Shown here one piece after another: positions 1 through 7,518 of a stretch of 17,662 nt of DNA (its first letter is position 1; each line of letters begins with the position of its first letter). The stretch comes from Euryarchaeota archaeon UBA242 (GTDB lineage Archaea > Thermoplasmatota > Poseidoniia > Poseidoniales > Poseidoniaceae). The notes under the pieces are model-generated. The model worked only from the letters and a program-made list of their open reading frames with translations, searched no databases and was not told where the DNA came from. The translations under genes and the position numbers were made by a program. Where the stretch lies: the NCBI GenBank assembly GCA_002499015.1, contig DAJY01000026.1, positions 1-17,662 on the forward strand, in the 5' to 3' direction.

Positions 1-830
1 CGCCATCTCAATGCACCTTTCGCATTTGGACATTCTTCATGATGGAGAGGTAACTCTCGGTGCAGAGCATAAAGGTGCACTTCTTGTTCAGGTACCCAAC
101 GAAGAGGTACAATCCTAGGTGCTAATCCTTCAACCAGTGATGCAGAATGAGGTGCTAAGCGAAGAGTTCTTTCCAAATCACCATTTGACATGTTCATCAT
201 CACTGTTTGAGCCATATCATCCAAATTATGACCGAGTGCAATAACATCAGCACCAACACTCGCAGCCAGGTGATTAATTCCCTGTCGGCGGAAAACTCCG
301 CAATATGAACAAGCTAGCCTAGGAGCACTGCTATTTTTCTTGGCCACCATTGGCAGGCGTCGAACTACCTCATCCATTTCATGGAATGATAGTTCAGGAT
401 ATGAAACTCTAATGTATTCAACACCAAGTTTGTCACATAACTCTTGGGCACAAATAATCGATGGAGGCCTATATCCTTCAATTCCTTCATCAACAGTACC
501 TGCCACAATTCGGACATCTGGGTTTTCTCCGAGTAAGTCAACTAATGAATCAAGCAATACCGCCGAATCTTTACCGCCTGAAATCGCTACAAAAATAGTT
601 GTTTTCTGTCCTTTAGGCAAGGTCAATTGTAGTCGTAGTTCTTTACTGATCTTCTTACGAACTGATTTTGCTAAGTGCTTACTGCAAAGAGTTCTACCCG
701 AATAAGCCTGTTCAACAACCGCAGGGTGCTCACAAGCATCGCATTGTGGCACGGTAAAGGCTGAACTCTCTCCGGTCATAACACAGGGCGAGACTTCGCC
801 TTTTTTCAAGCAACCCCTTGTGAACTGCAT
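1..830 (-). CDS. tRNA 2-thiolation protein, NcsA/TtuA/Ctu1 family (3' end outside window)
   Basis: Absent from a start-to-stop ORF list because its stop lies beyond the left edge; 276 codons are visible and open. The family transfers sulfur to a tRNA uridine (U34 in Ctu1/NcsA, U54 in TtuA) after adenylating it. Visible: an N-terminal zinc site C30-x2-C33, C49, H52; the PP-loop SGGKDS at 84-89 for ATP; the family signature VDEGIEGYR at 113-121; the pair C174-x2-C177; GHNLDD at 200-205; and C267. The last three cysteines match the three [4Fe-4S] ligands known for TtuA-type enzymes, so the thiolation centre looks intact. The second zinc site, expected near the C-terminus, is off the window. ATG at 830 is preferred: a TATA-like element lies about 25 nt upstream. 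An in-frame GTG at 908 and an internal ATG at 779 are alternatives. U34 versus U54 specificity cannot be told here. Confidence 0.9.
   Translation of the reverse strand, partial: MQFTRGCLKKGEVSPCVMTGESSAFTVPQCDACEHPAVVEQAYSGRTLCSKHLAKSVRKKISKELRLQLTLPKGQKTTIFVAISGGKDSAVLLDSLVDLLGENPDVRIVAGTVDEGIEGYRPPSIICAQELCDKLGVEYIRVSYPELSFHEMDEVVRRLPMVAKKNSSAPRLACSYCGVFRRQGINHLAASVGADVIALGHNLDDMAQTVMMNMSNGDLERTLRLAPHSASLVEGLAPRIVPLRWVPEQEVHLYALHRELPLHHEECPNAKGALRW
787..806 (+). terminator. Hairpin plus T6 tract resembling an intrinsic terminator, antisense to the thiolase gene
   Basis: On the plus strand a perfect 5-bp GC-rich stem (GGCGA, loop GACT, TCGCC) is followed directly by six T. It lies inside the first codons of the minus-strand tRNA thiolase gene. 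No plus-strand gene ends here, so any role would be on an antisense transcript. Archaeal termination depends mainly on T tracts, and this may be chance. Confidence 0.2.
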
Positions 831-849
831 TACATTATTTTGATTTGAT

Positions 850-860
850 GAAAATACAGA
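850..860 (-). promoter_or_regulatory. TATA-like element for the tRNA thiolase gene
   Basis: Read on the minus strand this is CTGTATTTTC. It is centred about 25 nt before the ATG at 830, the spacing expected for an archaeal promoter of a leaderless message. No Shine-Dalgarno sequence precedes that ATG, which fits. Inferred from position and composition only. Confidence 0.3.
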
Positions 861-1154
861 ATCAAGTACTGACCGGTTCAGACTTGTACTCTCTTTGGCT
901 AATTCCACTAAATAACATAGAAATATAGGTAACTATTTACAATTGCAAAATTAATTCTCCAATTGAAATATAATCACTATAACTCAGAGTTATTTTGAAA
1001 CAATCCATTCATCAGGAGGTGTGATTTCAACCAATATTAGTAGATTTTATTGGCCAAATTATCCTCTGTATTACGCGGAAAATAGGGCATTCTAACTGTT
1101 CCGCGATTGAATTTCGCTTATTTTGCAGTTGGAAATTTAATTTGGGTCTGTAAA

Positions 1155-1170
1155 TCCCCCTTTAGGGGGA
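1155..1170. repeat. Perfect 7-bp inverted repeat (hairpin) in the leader of the roadblock operon
   Basis: The sequence is TCCCCCT, TT, AGGGGGA, a perfect 7-bp palindromic stem with a 2-nt spacer. It lies 55 nt before the ATG of the roadblock gene and just after an A/T-rich possible promoter core. It could be an operator, an RNA hairpin in the 5' leader, or a stray element. The following bases (TGGAAACG) give the whole a look of a CRISPR repeat end, but there is only one copy. Confidence 0.45.
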
Positions 1171-1224
1171 TGGAAACGCAAAGGTTCTTGAAGGCTACAA
1201 CGCTGACAACGAAATTGAGCATAC

Positions 1225-1566
1225 ATGCTACAACGAGTTCTTGCCGGTTTGCTTCTAATTGAAGGGGTTGAACAAGCCATGCTAATTGATGATAACGGCC
1301 GTTTGTTGGCAAGTGTCGGAAATGAAGGTATATTGCCACCTTTGGACAAGGCGATTAAGATTACAACTGCTGCATTGGAATGCGCATACGCCACTAAAAT
1401 TGGCGATGTGTTTGAAATTTGGTGCGAGGGGAGTGAGAGAATGATGATAGACATCGCATCTCCAAACCGCATCGTAGTGCTAAGTGGAAAGGGTGGTCTT
1501 CTTGCTAGATGGCGCCATGCTTTGGACCGAGACCGTCGTATTATTGCGACAACACAAATGAGTTGA
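1225..1566 (+). CDS. Small roadblock/LC7-like domain protein
   Basis: A 113-residue protein consisting essentially of one domain. An N-terminal amphipathic helix (2-12) leads into a strand pair, VEQAMLIDDNGRLLASVG (15-32), which is the typical roadblock pattern (gV.ga.l.D.dG.l.as). A long helix (about 38-58) and two further strands (FEIWCEG, MMIDIASPNRIVVLSG) follow. Roadblock/LC7 proteins dimerise and in other organisms act as GTPase regulators (MglB), scaffolds (Ragulator) or dynein subunits; no GTPase gene lies in this window. ATG 1225 is the first in-frame start after a stop at 1216-1218, and no Shine-Dalgarno sequence is evident. Its stop is 5 nt before the ATG of the next gene, whose residues about 130-232 look like a second copy of this fold, so the two probably work together. 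The fold call is from pattern only. Confidence 0.7.
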   Translation: MLQRVLAGLLLIEGVEQAMLIDDNGRLLASVGNEGILPPLDKAIKITTAALECAYATKIGDVFEIWCEGSERMMIDIASPNRIVVLSGKGGLLARWRHALDRDRRIIATTQMS

Positions 1567-1571
1567 TACCT

Positions 1572-4500
1572 ATGTTTGACCTACCAATTGGAAAGCCTAT
1601 CAAAGAAAAAATATCTGTTGAGGCAGGTTCTATACAGTTATTTGACCATGGAATAATCACCACATGGCTAGGAAAAAGGAAAACTCCTTCTGGCCATCGC
1701 TTAATCCGTGCTGGAAGAACCGTCGCATGGATTTGTGAAAATGAAACTGGTAATTACCTACTTGCTGGTAATGAGGCAAAAGAAAGACTGGAGGAAATCG
1801 AAAGTGCTGGCGCCAGATTAGAAGGCAGTCAATACTCCATGGCAGGATTGGGCTGCGTCGCAGAAATTATTCCCGAATCTTTTGAATTCAATGCTGATCG
1901 CCAGGGATTGATTCCTCGCGGAAACTCTGTTGAACGGCTACTATCACGTGATCTTTCATCCGTTCTACGCATAATTTGTGAAAATGTCACGGTTCGTGGC
2001 GCTATTGCAGTTGATTCTGGTATGCTAATCGATAGTGTTGGTGAATTACCTGGTGAGGCAGAGGAACTTGCTGTCCAAGTAGGAATCGCAAAGTATGGTT
2101 CATTATCAAATAATCTAGGCTTAGCCAATGAAGGTCATTGGACACTTCGCACCATTGATGGTGCGCTATTACTTGCCCAAACTGGTGAAATTGCAATAGC
2201 CGTTTGGACTGAGGCAAATTCTGACCATTCAAGAATAATTACTGCTGCAACTGCTGCTCTTGATGGAGAGATCGGAAGTATTGGCGCGATGGGTTCTAAA
2301 TTACCCGACGGTTTTGTACTGCGTGAAGGAAAAGGAGGCCCTGATGTAGTAATTTCAATGCTTGGGGCTGCAGTTAGTGAACAAGTAACTGGTCATCTCA
2401 AATCGGGAATAACCGAAAATACTGCTGTATCTCTTGTACTAAGGAAGGGTATACCAGTGGCAATTTCTGCACCAAATAATACTTCTCTTGAAGAAGCTGT
2501 GTTGAATTTAACTGACTCCAAGCGAATCCTAAAATTACACCGGTTACCTACGGGAACAATCGTATCAAGGGAAAGTGGTAACCTTGATGATTTTAATCTC
2601 GCCGATTTTAGGGATTTAATCGCTACAATCCGAACTCGTACCAAATCAAGAACGGAGATATTGATGCAAAAAATCAACCTTTTAATCGGATTTGAAATAG
2701 GTGTAGATAAATTGCGTAAGGCTAGAGCAAATGCAAAATTCAAGGCGACTATTGATCACATTTCACAAGGCCTGCCTGAAATTGAAGCTGAACCTGTTGC
2801 AGCCATAGATGCTGGACTGAGAAGAAGATTAGAGGCTGCGGAAATTGAAATTGATGAGTTATCCAAAGGTAATGCTTCCTTGAATGCCAAATTAAATGAG
2901 GCTCAAACTGCAAAAACTGCTGCTCAAGGTCTTGCCAGACATGCCAATGAAAGTATTGGTGAACAGGTATCTGCTTTGGAATCTGCCAACTCATCTCTAA
3001 ATTCCATGCAACTTAATCTATCTCAAGCCGTATCCAAGAGCGAAGGTGCAGAATCTAGAGCGCTTCGTTTGGTAAAGAGAGTGAATGAATTAGAGCATCA
3101 AGTTAGTGAAAGAGCAAGTCAATTAGCTAAAGCCCTAGGGGATTCCAAATCTAGCGAGTCTCTTAGAGATGCAATTCAAGATATGGCTCTAAAAGAGGCT
3201 GAATTAAATTCTTCATTAGATGAAGGGAGCGAAAGGTTGTCAACAATCCGCCAGCAAGCAGATGATGATGAACGCCGCCTTCGAGTATTACAAGAGCAAG
3301 TTGAAATTACGCGTGAACGCCACGCAAGGGCTCAAGCCGAAGTAATGCAATTAGAAGAGAGAATTCATGTTGCAAATACAAGCCTTGATGAAATTGATGG
3401 TGAGGCAAAGGCCAGTAGACGTAGAACTGATGAAAGTAGAAACCGTCTCGCTCAAGATGAGGCACGATATAATCAAGTGCAAGCAGAACTAAGAGAATTA
3501 ATGGAAGAGCGCCGCCAAATATTACGAGAACTAGGCGACCTTGGAGGTCGTAAAGGTCAGAGTGAAGCTGAATTGCTATCATTGATAGATAAGGCTGAAG
3601 ATTTGAGTCAAGCACATGAAGAAGCATTACTGGACATCCAGGAAGCGCAGAGAATCCGTGCTCGTCTCGCTGACGAACCTCTGGCTCAAGCATTATTGGA
3701 TGATGCTTCAACCTTTGAGGGACTAGGACCAGTTCTTTCACGCCTTGAAACTGCACGGGGACTCGGATATTCAGTGACATTACTCGATAGAGCAGTAGAG
3801 CGTGCATTACAAGTAATTCAGTCAACCGTTGACCATGTAGCAACTACTCCGAGACATCTACTTTCAAATGAAGTGATGTCTCTGCTTGAAAGACAAGTTC
3901 CGCAAACCGCTGGAGCGGTAAGAGGATTAGCACGTTGGTCAGTACAACAGAGATTAGAACACCAATTAGGAGATACAGTTGGCCATCTTATTGTTGATTT
4001 GGAGAATTTGTTGGAAGATTTCGACCGTTCTATTACAATGCTGCGACGCCTACGCAATGTCCTTGAACAATTAGCCAAACTAGGCGCACCTGTGAATGAA
4101 ATCGAAGCACTGTTAGCAAATTGTAATCGTCCTGAAGCATTACCAAGTATTGCAAAGGCTACTCATAAATTGATTCGTGTCGCATTAGATGACATTTACT
4201 TAGAGGCTGATCAAAGAGATGCTGGAGAATCAATCGCATTAGAAGAAACTGCAAGAGTTCTTGAGGAGTTAATTACTCAACTTGATGCCAGTGGTTTAGC
4301 CGATGGTAGACCGAATGGTATCATATGGGAATTCCAAAGAGATGGATTGTTACCTTATGAGAGGAATACCATGCCTGCTGCACAGCGTCTTAATGTCAAT
4401 GAAGAAATGATTTCTCACATGGAACCATCATTAGCAGGAGAGGTTCCAGTGTCATTGGATAAAAAAGTAAGTGATAATACTTCAGAGGCTTCCTCAGAAG

Positions 4501-4754
4501 ATGATGATGGATGGCAGCAAATGCCCACTCCAAGCGATTCAACTGAAAGTACCACTGCAACATATATTGCTGCCCCTGAAGCACCTGCTCTTCCCCAAAC
4601 TGGAACTATCAATGAAGATGATGAAAGAGCATTGCTAGATGAAGAATTAGCACGCCTAGATGCTGCATGGGATCATAGAAATGAACCAAAGGATTTGGCA
4701 ATCGACCCTGCACTATCTGCATTAGAAGCAAAGCTTAGCGGATTAGATATGTGA
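1572..4754 (+). CDS. Large roadblock-like / coiled-coil protein (1060 aa)
   Basis: I do not recognise this protein as a named family. Residues 1-115 form an unassigned alpha/beta region. Residues about 130-232 align by eye with the upstream roadblock protein (VRGAIAVDSGMLIDSVGELPG against VEQAMLIDDNGRLLASVG). Residues about 256-332 form another small alpha/beta region. From about 411 to 700 the sequence is a highly charged Glu/Lys/Arg/Gln/Ala-rich heptad-like coiled coil. Residues about 700-900 are helical and less charged, 955-1015 is an acidic Ser/Thr/Pro-rich linker, and 1016-1060 is a final acidic helix. No signal peptide, membrane helix or Walker motif is seen, so it is probably cytosolic and not an SMC ATPase. 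The frame is open from an ATG at 1509, but that start overlaps the upstream gene by 58 nt. ATG 1572, 5 nt after its stop, is favoured by translational coupling. A structural, scaffold or cytoskeleton-like role is inference. Confidence 0.8.
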   Translation: MFDLPIGKPIKEKISVEAGSIQLFDHGIITTWLGKRKTPSGHRLIRAGRTVAWICENETGNYLLAGNEAKERLEEIESAGARLEGSQYSMAGLGCVAEIIPESFEFNADRQGLIPRGNSVERLLSRDLSSVLRIICENVTVRGAIAVDSGMLIDSVGELPGEAEELAVQVGIAKYGSLSNNLGLANEGHWTLRTIDGALLLAQTGEIAIAVWTEANSDHSRIITAATAALDGEIGSIGAMGSKLPDGFVLREGKGGPDVVISMLGAAVSEQVTGHLKSGITENTAVSLVLRKGIPVAISAPNNTSLEEAVLNLTDSKRILKLHRLPTGTIVSRESGNLDDFNLADFRDLIATIRTRTKSRTEILMQKINLLIGFEIGVDKLRKARANAKFKATIDHISQGLPEIEAEPVAAIDAGLRRRLEAAEIEIDELSKGNASLNAKLNEAQTAKTAAQGLARHANESIGEQVSALESANSSLNSMQLNLSQAVSKSEGAESRALRLVKRVNELEHQVSERASQLAKALGDSKSSESLRDAIQDMALKEAELNSSLDEGSERLSTIRQQADDDERRLRVLQEQVEITRERHARAQAEVMQLEERIHVANTSLDEIDGEAKASRRRTDESRNRLAQDEARYNQVQAELRELMEERRQILRELGDLGGRKGQSEAELLSLIDKAEDLSQAHEEALLDIQEAQRIRARLADEPLAQALLDDASTFEGLGPVLSRLETARGLGYSVTLLDRAVERALQVIQSTVDHVATTPRHLLSNEVMSLLERQVPQTAGAVRGLARWSVQQRLEHQLGDTVGHLIVDLENLLEDFDRSITMLRRLRNVLEQLAKLGAPVNEIEALLANCNRPEALPSIAKATHKLIRVALDDIYLEADQRDAGESIALEETARVLEELITQLDASGLADGRPNGIIWEFQRDGLLPYERNTMPAAQRLNVNEEMISHMEPSLAGEVPVSLDKKVSDNTSEASSEDDDGWQQMPTPSDSTESTTATYIAAPEAPALPQTGTINEDDERALLDEELARLDAAWDHRNEPKDLAIDPALSALEAKLSGLDM

Positions 4755-4774
4755 TCACGGCTTTGGTCGTAAAC

Positions 4775-4782
4775 GAGGAGGA
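4775..4782 (+). promoter_or_regulatory. Strong Shine-Dalgarno that fixes a TTG start
   Basis: GAGGAGGA lies 6 nt before TTG 4789. It supports that rare start codon for the small membrane protein and independent translation within the operon. The two upstream genes show no such site. Confidence 0.7.
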
Positions 4783-4788
4783 ATTGTA

Positions 4789-5037
4789 TTGAGCGAAACA
4801 CTTGTTGGTCGTCAAGAAAAGCAAGGTCGATACTTTCCAATGTGGTTGGAAAGGTTAATACTTGTTTCAGTTATTCTTACAATGTATCTATTTCATTCAG
4901 ATGTTGCTGATTTATTCCAATCACAAGGTGCGCCGAATTGGTTGGTTTTTATCGCCGAATGGTTATTACTGCCAATATCATTACTAATGCTATCTGAATT
5001 GATTGGCAGGGTAATGCAAGCAATTCACAGTGATTGA
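4789..5037 (+). CDS. Small two-helix membrane protein (82 aa)
   Basis: An unrecognised small protein with a charged N-terminus (1-18, Arg/Lys/Glu-rich) and two hydrophobic segments, about 20-36 and 51-73, joined by a short polar loop (SDVADLFQSQGAPN). It is likely a helical hairpin in the cytoplasmic membrane. It starts with TTG, supported by a strong Shine-Dalgarno 6 nt upstream. It begins 34 nt after the large coiled-coil gene on the same strand, so it is probably the last gene of that operon and could be its membrane anchor or partner; that link is inferred from position only. Its stop lies 2 bp from the stop of the convergent membrane-protein gene. Confidence 0.75.
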   Translation: MSETLVGRQEKQGRYFPMWLERLILVSVILTMYLFHSDVADLFQSQGAPNWLVFIAEWLLLPISLLMLSELIGRVMQAIHSD

Positions 5038-5039
5038 TA

Positions 5040-6263
5040 TCAAACATCAATTCGTATGAACTCTTTGTTATCTTGTGCTGTTTCGTTATTTGGTAAACGT
5101 GACTGAATTAGACCCCAGACTCTCTGCCAAGGGATGAAGAAGCGCATCACTGCCATCAATGATAAGAACATCAATGCTGAGATTACCAGGCCATAGGTTA
5201 GGGTCAATTCAATCGATTCACTAACTTGACCTGCCCATTGAGAACCTGTGTTATTGCTAACAATTTCCAATAGCACACTATGGAATCCTAATGCCACCAT
5301 CGTTGCAATTGCTGTCAATCCTAAGAATCCAATCGTATGTCTTAGATGACCGTTTAGCATATTATCCATCTGTCTAACATATTCTGGGTCTCTTTTACAA
5401 GACTCTGGGAGGCGGTAGGCATATTCAAGATAACGAATTACTCCGTATGATGATTCTTGGAAGACCATGATTAGAATTGCAATAGCAATCAAATTGAATT
5501 GCTCTTGAGTAACCAATTTGAAACCGAGTAGTCCAATTGTTGGAGAGCCCACCTGACTTTCAAGTGTTATGAATTGGGCTCCATATGAACCGAGTTGTCC
5601 TTTGATAAGCGGGAAAGTCAAAATTGCATGTATTCCTAAGAAGATCAAAGTGAACCCTATTGCCCAAGCAACTGAACGACGGCTTAATCCCCAAATTCCT
5701 CTGGTCCCCATAATAACTGGTAGAAGATAAATGAAGAGTATAATTATTGACATTATCATCAATAGTGGCCATTGAAGAGTTTGTAGTTCTGAATCATTTG
5801 GTAGACGCAAATCAAAAGAAAACAACATTCCAGTTAACCAAGAAAGGATTAGACGTCCCACTAACATTACAATCAAGGTAATAATAAATCCAAGTTTGAT
5901 TCTCTGCTGCATTTGTGGTGTTTGGAATGCTAAGAAGGCCATTCCACCTCCAATAGACATTCCAAGTATAAGCGGGACAAAGAAGCGACCTAAGCCATCT
6001 CTACCTTCACCTGTTAACCAATCTCCTAATGGCAGTTGGTCGCCAATTAGTAATTCAATTGAATCAAATAACATGGTGTGGTCAATAGAGCCAACAACAT
6101 ATGTTGAAACAACTTCAAGATACATCGCTACCAGAGCAACTGTTGCTAATATTTGCAAGGTTAGAATTTGCCATTGCTTTCTCAGCAATTTCAAGTGAAG
6201 GGTGCGGGCACCAACCCCATCTGTCATTGTGACATCTGACTGAACATCGACTTCACTTGCCAT
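5040..6263 (-). CDS. Polytopic membrane protein in a DUF58 operon (407 aa)
   Basis: I do not recognise a family. A polar N-terminus of about 30 residues is followed by about seven or eight hydrophobic segments (roughly 33-57, 92-114, 122-147, 165-187, 197-218, a weaker 256-272, 309-334 and 351-376) and a charged C-terminal tail. Between the sixth and seventh is a polar stretch rich in Arg/Glu/Tyr (270-308). No transporter or enzyme motif is apparent. The ATG is one base after the TGA of the DUF58 gene, so translation is probably coupled. It is the last gene of the DUF4350-DUF58 unit and likely forms a membrane complex with those proteins; this follows from gene order only. Confidence 0.8.
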   Translation of the reverse strand: MASEVDVQSDVTMTDGVGARTLHLKLLRKQWQILTLQILATVALVAMYLEVVSTYVVGSIDHTMLFDSIELLIGDQLPLGDWLTGEGRDGLGRFFVPLILGMSIGGGMAFLAFQTPQMQQRIKLGFIITLIVMLVGRLILSWLTGMLFSFDLRLPNDSELQTLQWPLLMIMSIIILFIYLLPVIMGTRGIWGLSRRSVAWAIGFTLIFLGIHAILTFPLIKGQLGSYGAQFITLESQVGSPTIGLLGFKLVTQEQFNLIAIAILIMVFQESSYGVIRYLEYAYRLPESCKRDPEYVRQMDNMLNGHLRHTIGFLGLTAIATMVALGFHSVLLEIVSNNTGSQWAGQVSESIELTLTYGLVISALMFLSLMAVMRFFIPWQRVWGLIQSRLPNNETAQDNKEFIRIDV

Positions 6264-6264
6264 T

Positions 6265-7518
6265 TCAGTACCCCCTAACCTGCATTAATGCCTGTGACAA
6301 ATCCATGTCCGGCATCCAATCAATAACCTGTGCACCAGAACCTGCTAATGTCGTCAAACGGTTCTGTCTTTCTAATTTTAGAACTTCGTATGACATTCTT
6401 GGAATTCTTGAAACCAATCTTTCAAAGTCGATACTAGATGGACTTAGAACTGTAACTTCGTGTCCTCGTCCAACTAAATCACGTACTGCTGCGGGAACTG
6501 TTCCATCTCCTTCACAACTTGAAATGATGAATACTGGAGACCCTCTACTGAATCTCCCACTAAGAGAATTAGTAACTGCTTGTAAAGGCATATTTCCTTT
6601 GGGAATTACACCCGCAAGTGCACTCAGAATCTTGAAATATTGCTTGTCACCTGTTTCTGGAGGTAAGTAGGAAAGTTCATCACCATATATTGCCAAGGCA
6701 ACTGAATCTCTGCGATGCAAGAAGAATGAAGCTAGGCTTGCTGACGAGACACAACTCATTTCCAGTGGATTTTTTAGAACAGTTCCAATTCGTGCAACAT
6801 CTCTACTATCGAGTAATATGTACAAGTCGGTTACTGCATCTCTACACTTTTCATTGACCATTAATTCACCAGTACGGGCATATGCCTTCCAATTAATATT
6901 CTTGAATGGGTCTCCAGGTACATACTCACGCAAAGAATAGAATTCAGAACCTTGACCCGGAATTCTTAGTGTTGTTGCACCAGTATACATCTTAGGTGTG
7001 CGAGAACGCAGGAATGCTTCTTCAATATCTTTTATTTGAGGGAAGATAACTATGTCTGAATGATGGTCAACATACATTTCTTCAACGCCTAGATTGAATG
7101 TATTCTTGGCCCTAAGTGAGACCGGACCAATAGAATAATGCCCACGTAGTGGACATCTTAGAACATAACGAATACGAGCACTTTCACCAGGGCGTAGGTT
7201 CAAACGCATCTGATTTAAGCCACTACGCAATTTCATTTCATGAGGAATATTATCGTATACTTCTAGCAACTGAGTCTTACGGTTACTACGATTAGTGATT
7301 AGAAGTTCAACATAGAGATCGTCGCCTTTGTACAAATTGTCAGCACTCAGTTTTCTTTGAACTTCGACATCACCATGTCCAGAAATCCATGAATTGACAA
7401 CAATGAATGCTACAAAGGCAAATCCTAAAATCATCATTTGATGATTTGATATCATCATACCAATCAGAATGAGGGCAATTCCTCCGGTAAATGTGAATGC
7501 TGCTTTACGTGTCCACAT
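6265..7518 (-). CDS. DUF58 domain protein (vWA-like), membrane anchored
   Basis: A 417-residue protein. Two adjacent hydrophobic segments (about 7-22 and 26-45) form an N-terminal membrane hairpin. A beta-rich region (50-160) resembles the Ig/BatA-like part of this family. The DUF58 signature then appears at 190-222: GSEF, LREYVPGDPFKNINWKAYAR and a trailing LMVNEK. A vWA-like core follows (DLYILLDSRD at 231-240; VALAIYGDEL at 273-282; SPVFIISS at 327-334). The metal-site DxS motif is degenerate (DSRD). DUF58 proteins usually accompany MoxR AAA+ ATPases and are linked to assembly or maturation of surface or membrane complexes, but no MoxR gene is in this window. The ATG directly abuts the TGA of the upstream DUF4350-like gene (TGAATG). 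Confidence 0.9.
   Translation of the reverse strand: MWTRKAAFTFTGGIALILIGMMISNHQMMILGFAFVAFIVVNSWISGHGDVEVQRKLSADNLYKGDDLYVELLITNRSNRKTQLLEVYDNIPHEMKLRSGLNQMRLNLRPGESARIRYVLRCPLRGHYSIGPVSLRAKNTFNLGVEEMYVDHHSDIVIFPQIKDIEEAFLRSRTPKMYTGATTLRIPGQGSEFYSLREYVPGDPFKNINWKAYARTGELMVNEKCRDAVTDLYILLDSRDVARIGTVLKNPLEMSCVSSASLASFFLHRRDSVALAIYGDELSYLPPETGDKQYFKILSALAGVIPKGNMPLQAVTNSLSGRFSRGSPVFIISSCEGDGTVPAAVRDLVGRGHEVTVLSPSSIDFERLVSRIPRMSYEVLKLERQNRLTTLAGSGAQVIDWMPDMDLSQALMQVRGY

Larger units (their letters stand above)
831..1224. other. Divergent intergenic spacer (394 bp)
   Basis: This gene-free stretch separates the left-pointing tRNA thiolase gene from the right-pointing roadblock operon. It is AT-rich from about 900 to 1000. 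It holds a TATA-like element for the thiolase (850-860), a possible T/A-rich promoter core TTTAAT near 1135-1141 for the rightward operon, and a perfect short hairpin at 1155-1170. I see no tRNA cloverleaf and no convincing small gene. Confidence 0.6.

Noticed and set aside
340..705. 121-codon plus-strand frame over the tRNA thiolase
   Set aside because: The opposite strand encodes an unmistakable PP-loop enzyme; this is its shadow.
906..908. GTG start 26 codons upstream for the tRNA thiolase
   Set aside because: The added residues are unlike the family's N-terminus and the TATA-like element would then lie inside the coding region.
1021..1095. 24-codon GTG frame directly after AGGAGGT in the spacer
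   Set aside because: The Shine-Dalgarno-like sequence touches the GTG with no usable spacing, the peptide has no recognisable features, and the frame is short enough to be chance.
1151..1178. CRISPR array
   Set aside because: Only one repeat-like copy, with no spacers and no cas genes in the window.
1170..1262. 30-codon ATG frame after the hairpin, overlapping the roadblock start
   Set aside because: The peptide has no clear pattern, overlaps the better-supported gene in another frame, and has no ribosome binding site.
1509..1571. N-terminal extension of the large coiled-coil protein
   Set aside because: It would overlap the roadblock gene by 58 nt and its residues merely shadow that gene's frame; ATG 1572 just after the upstream stop is more natural.
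3307..3843. 178-codon minus-strand frame inside the coiled-coil gene
   Set aside because: It is His/Leu/Gln-rich low-complexity sequence, the expected antisense shadow of a charged coiled coil.
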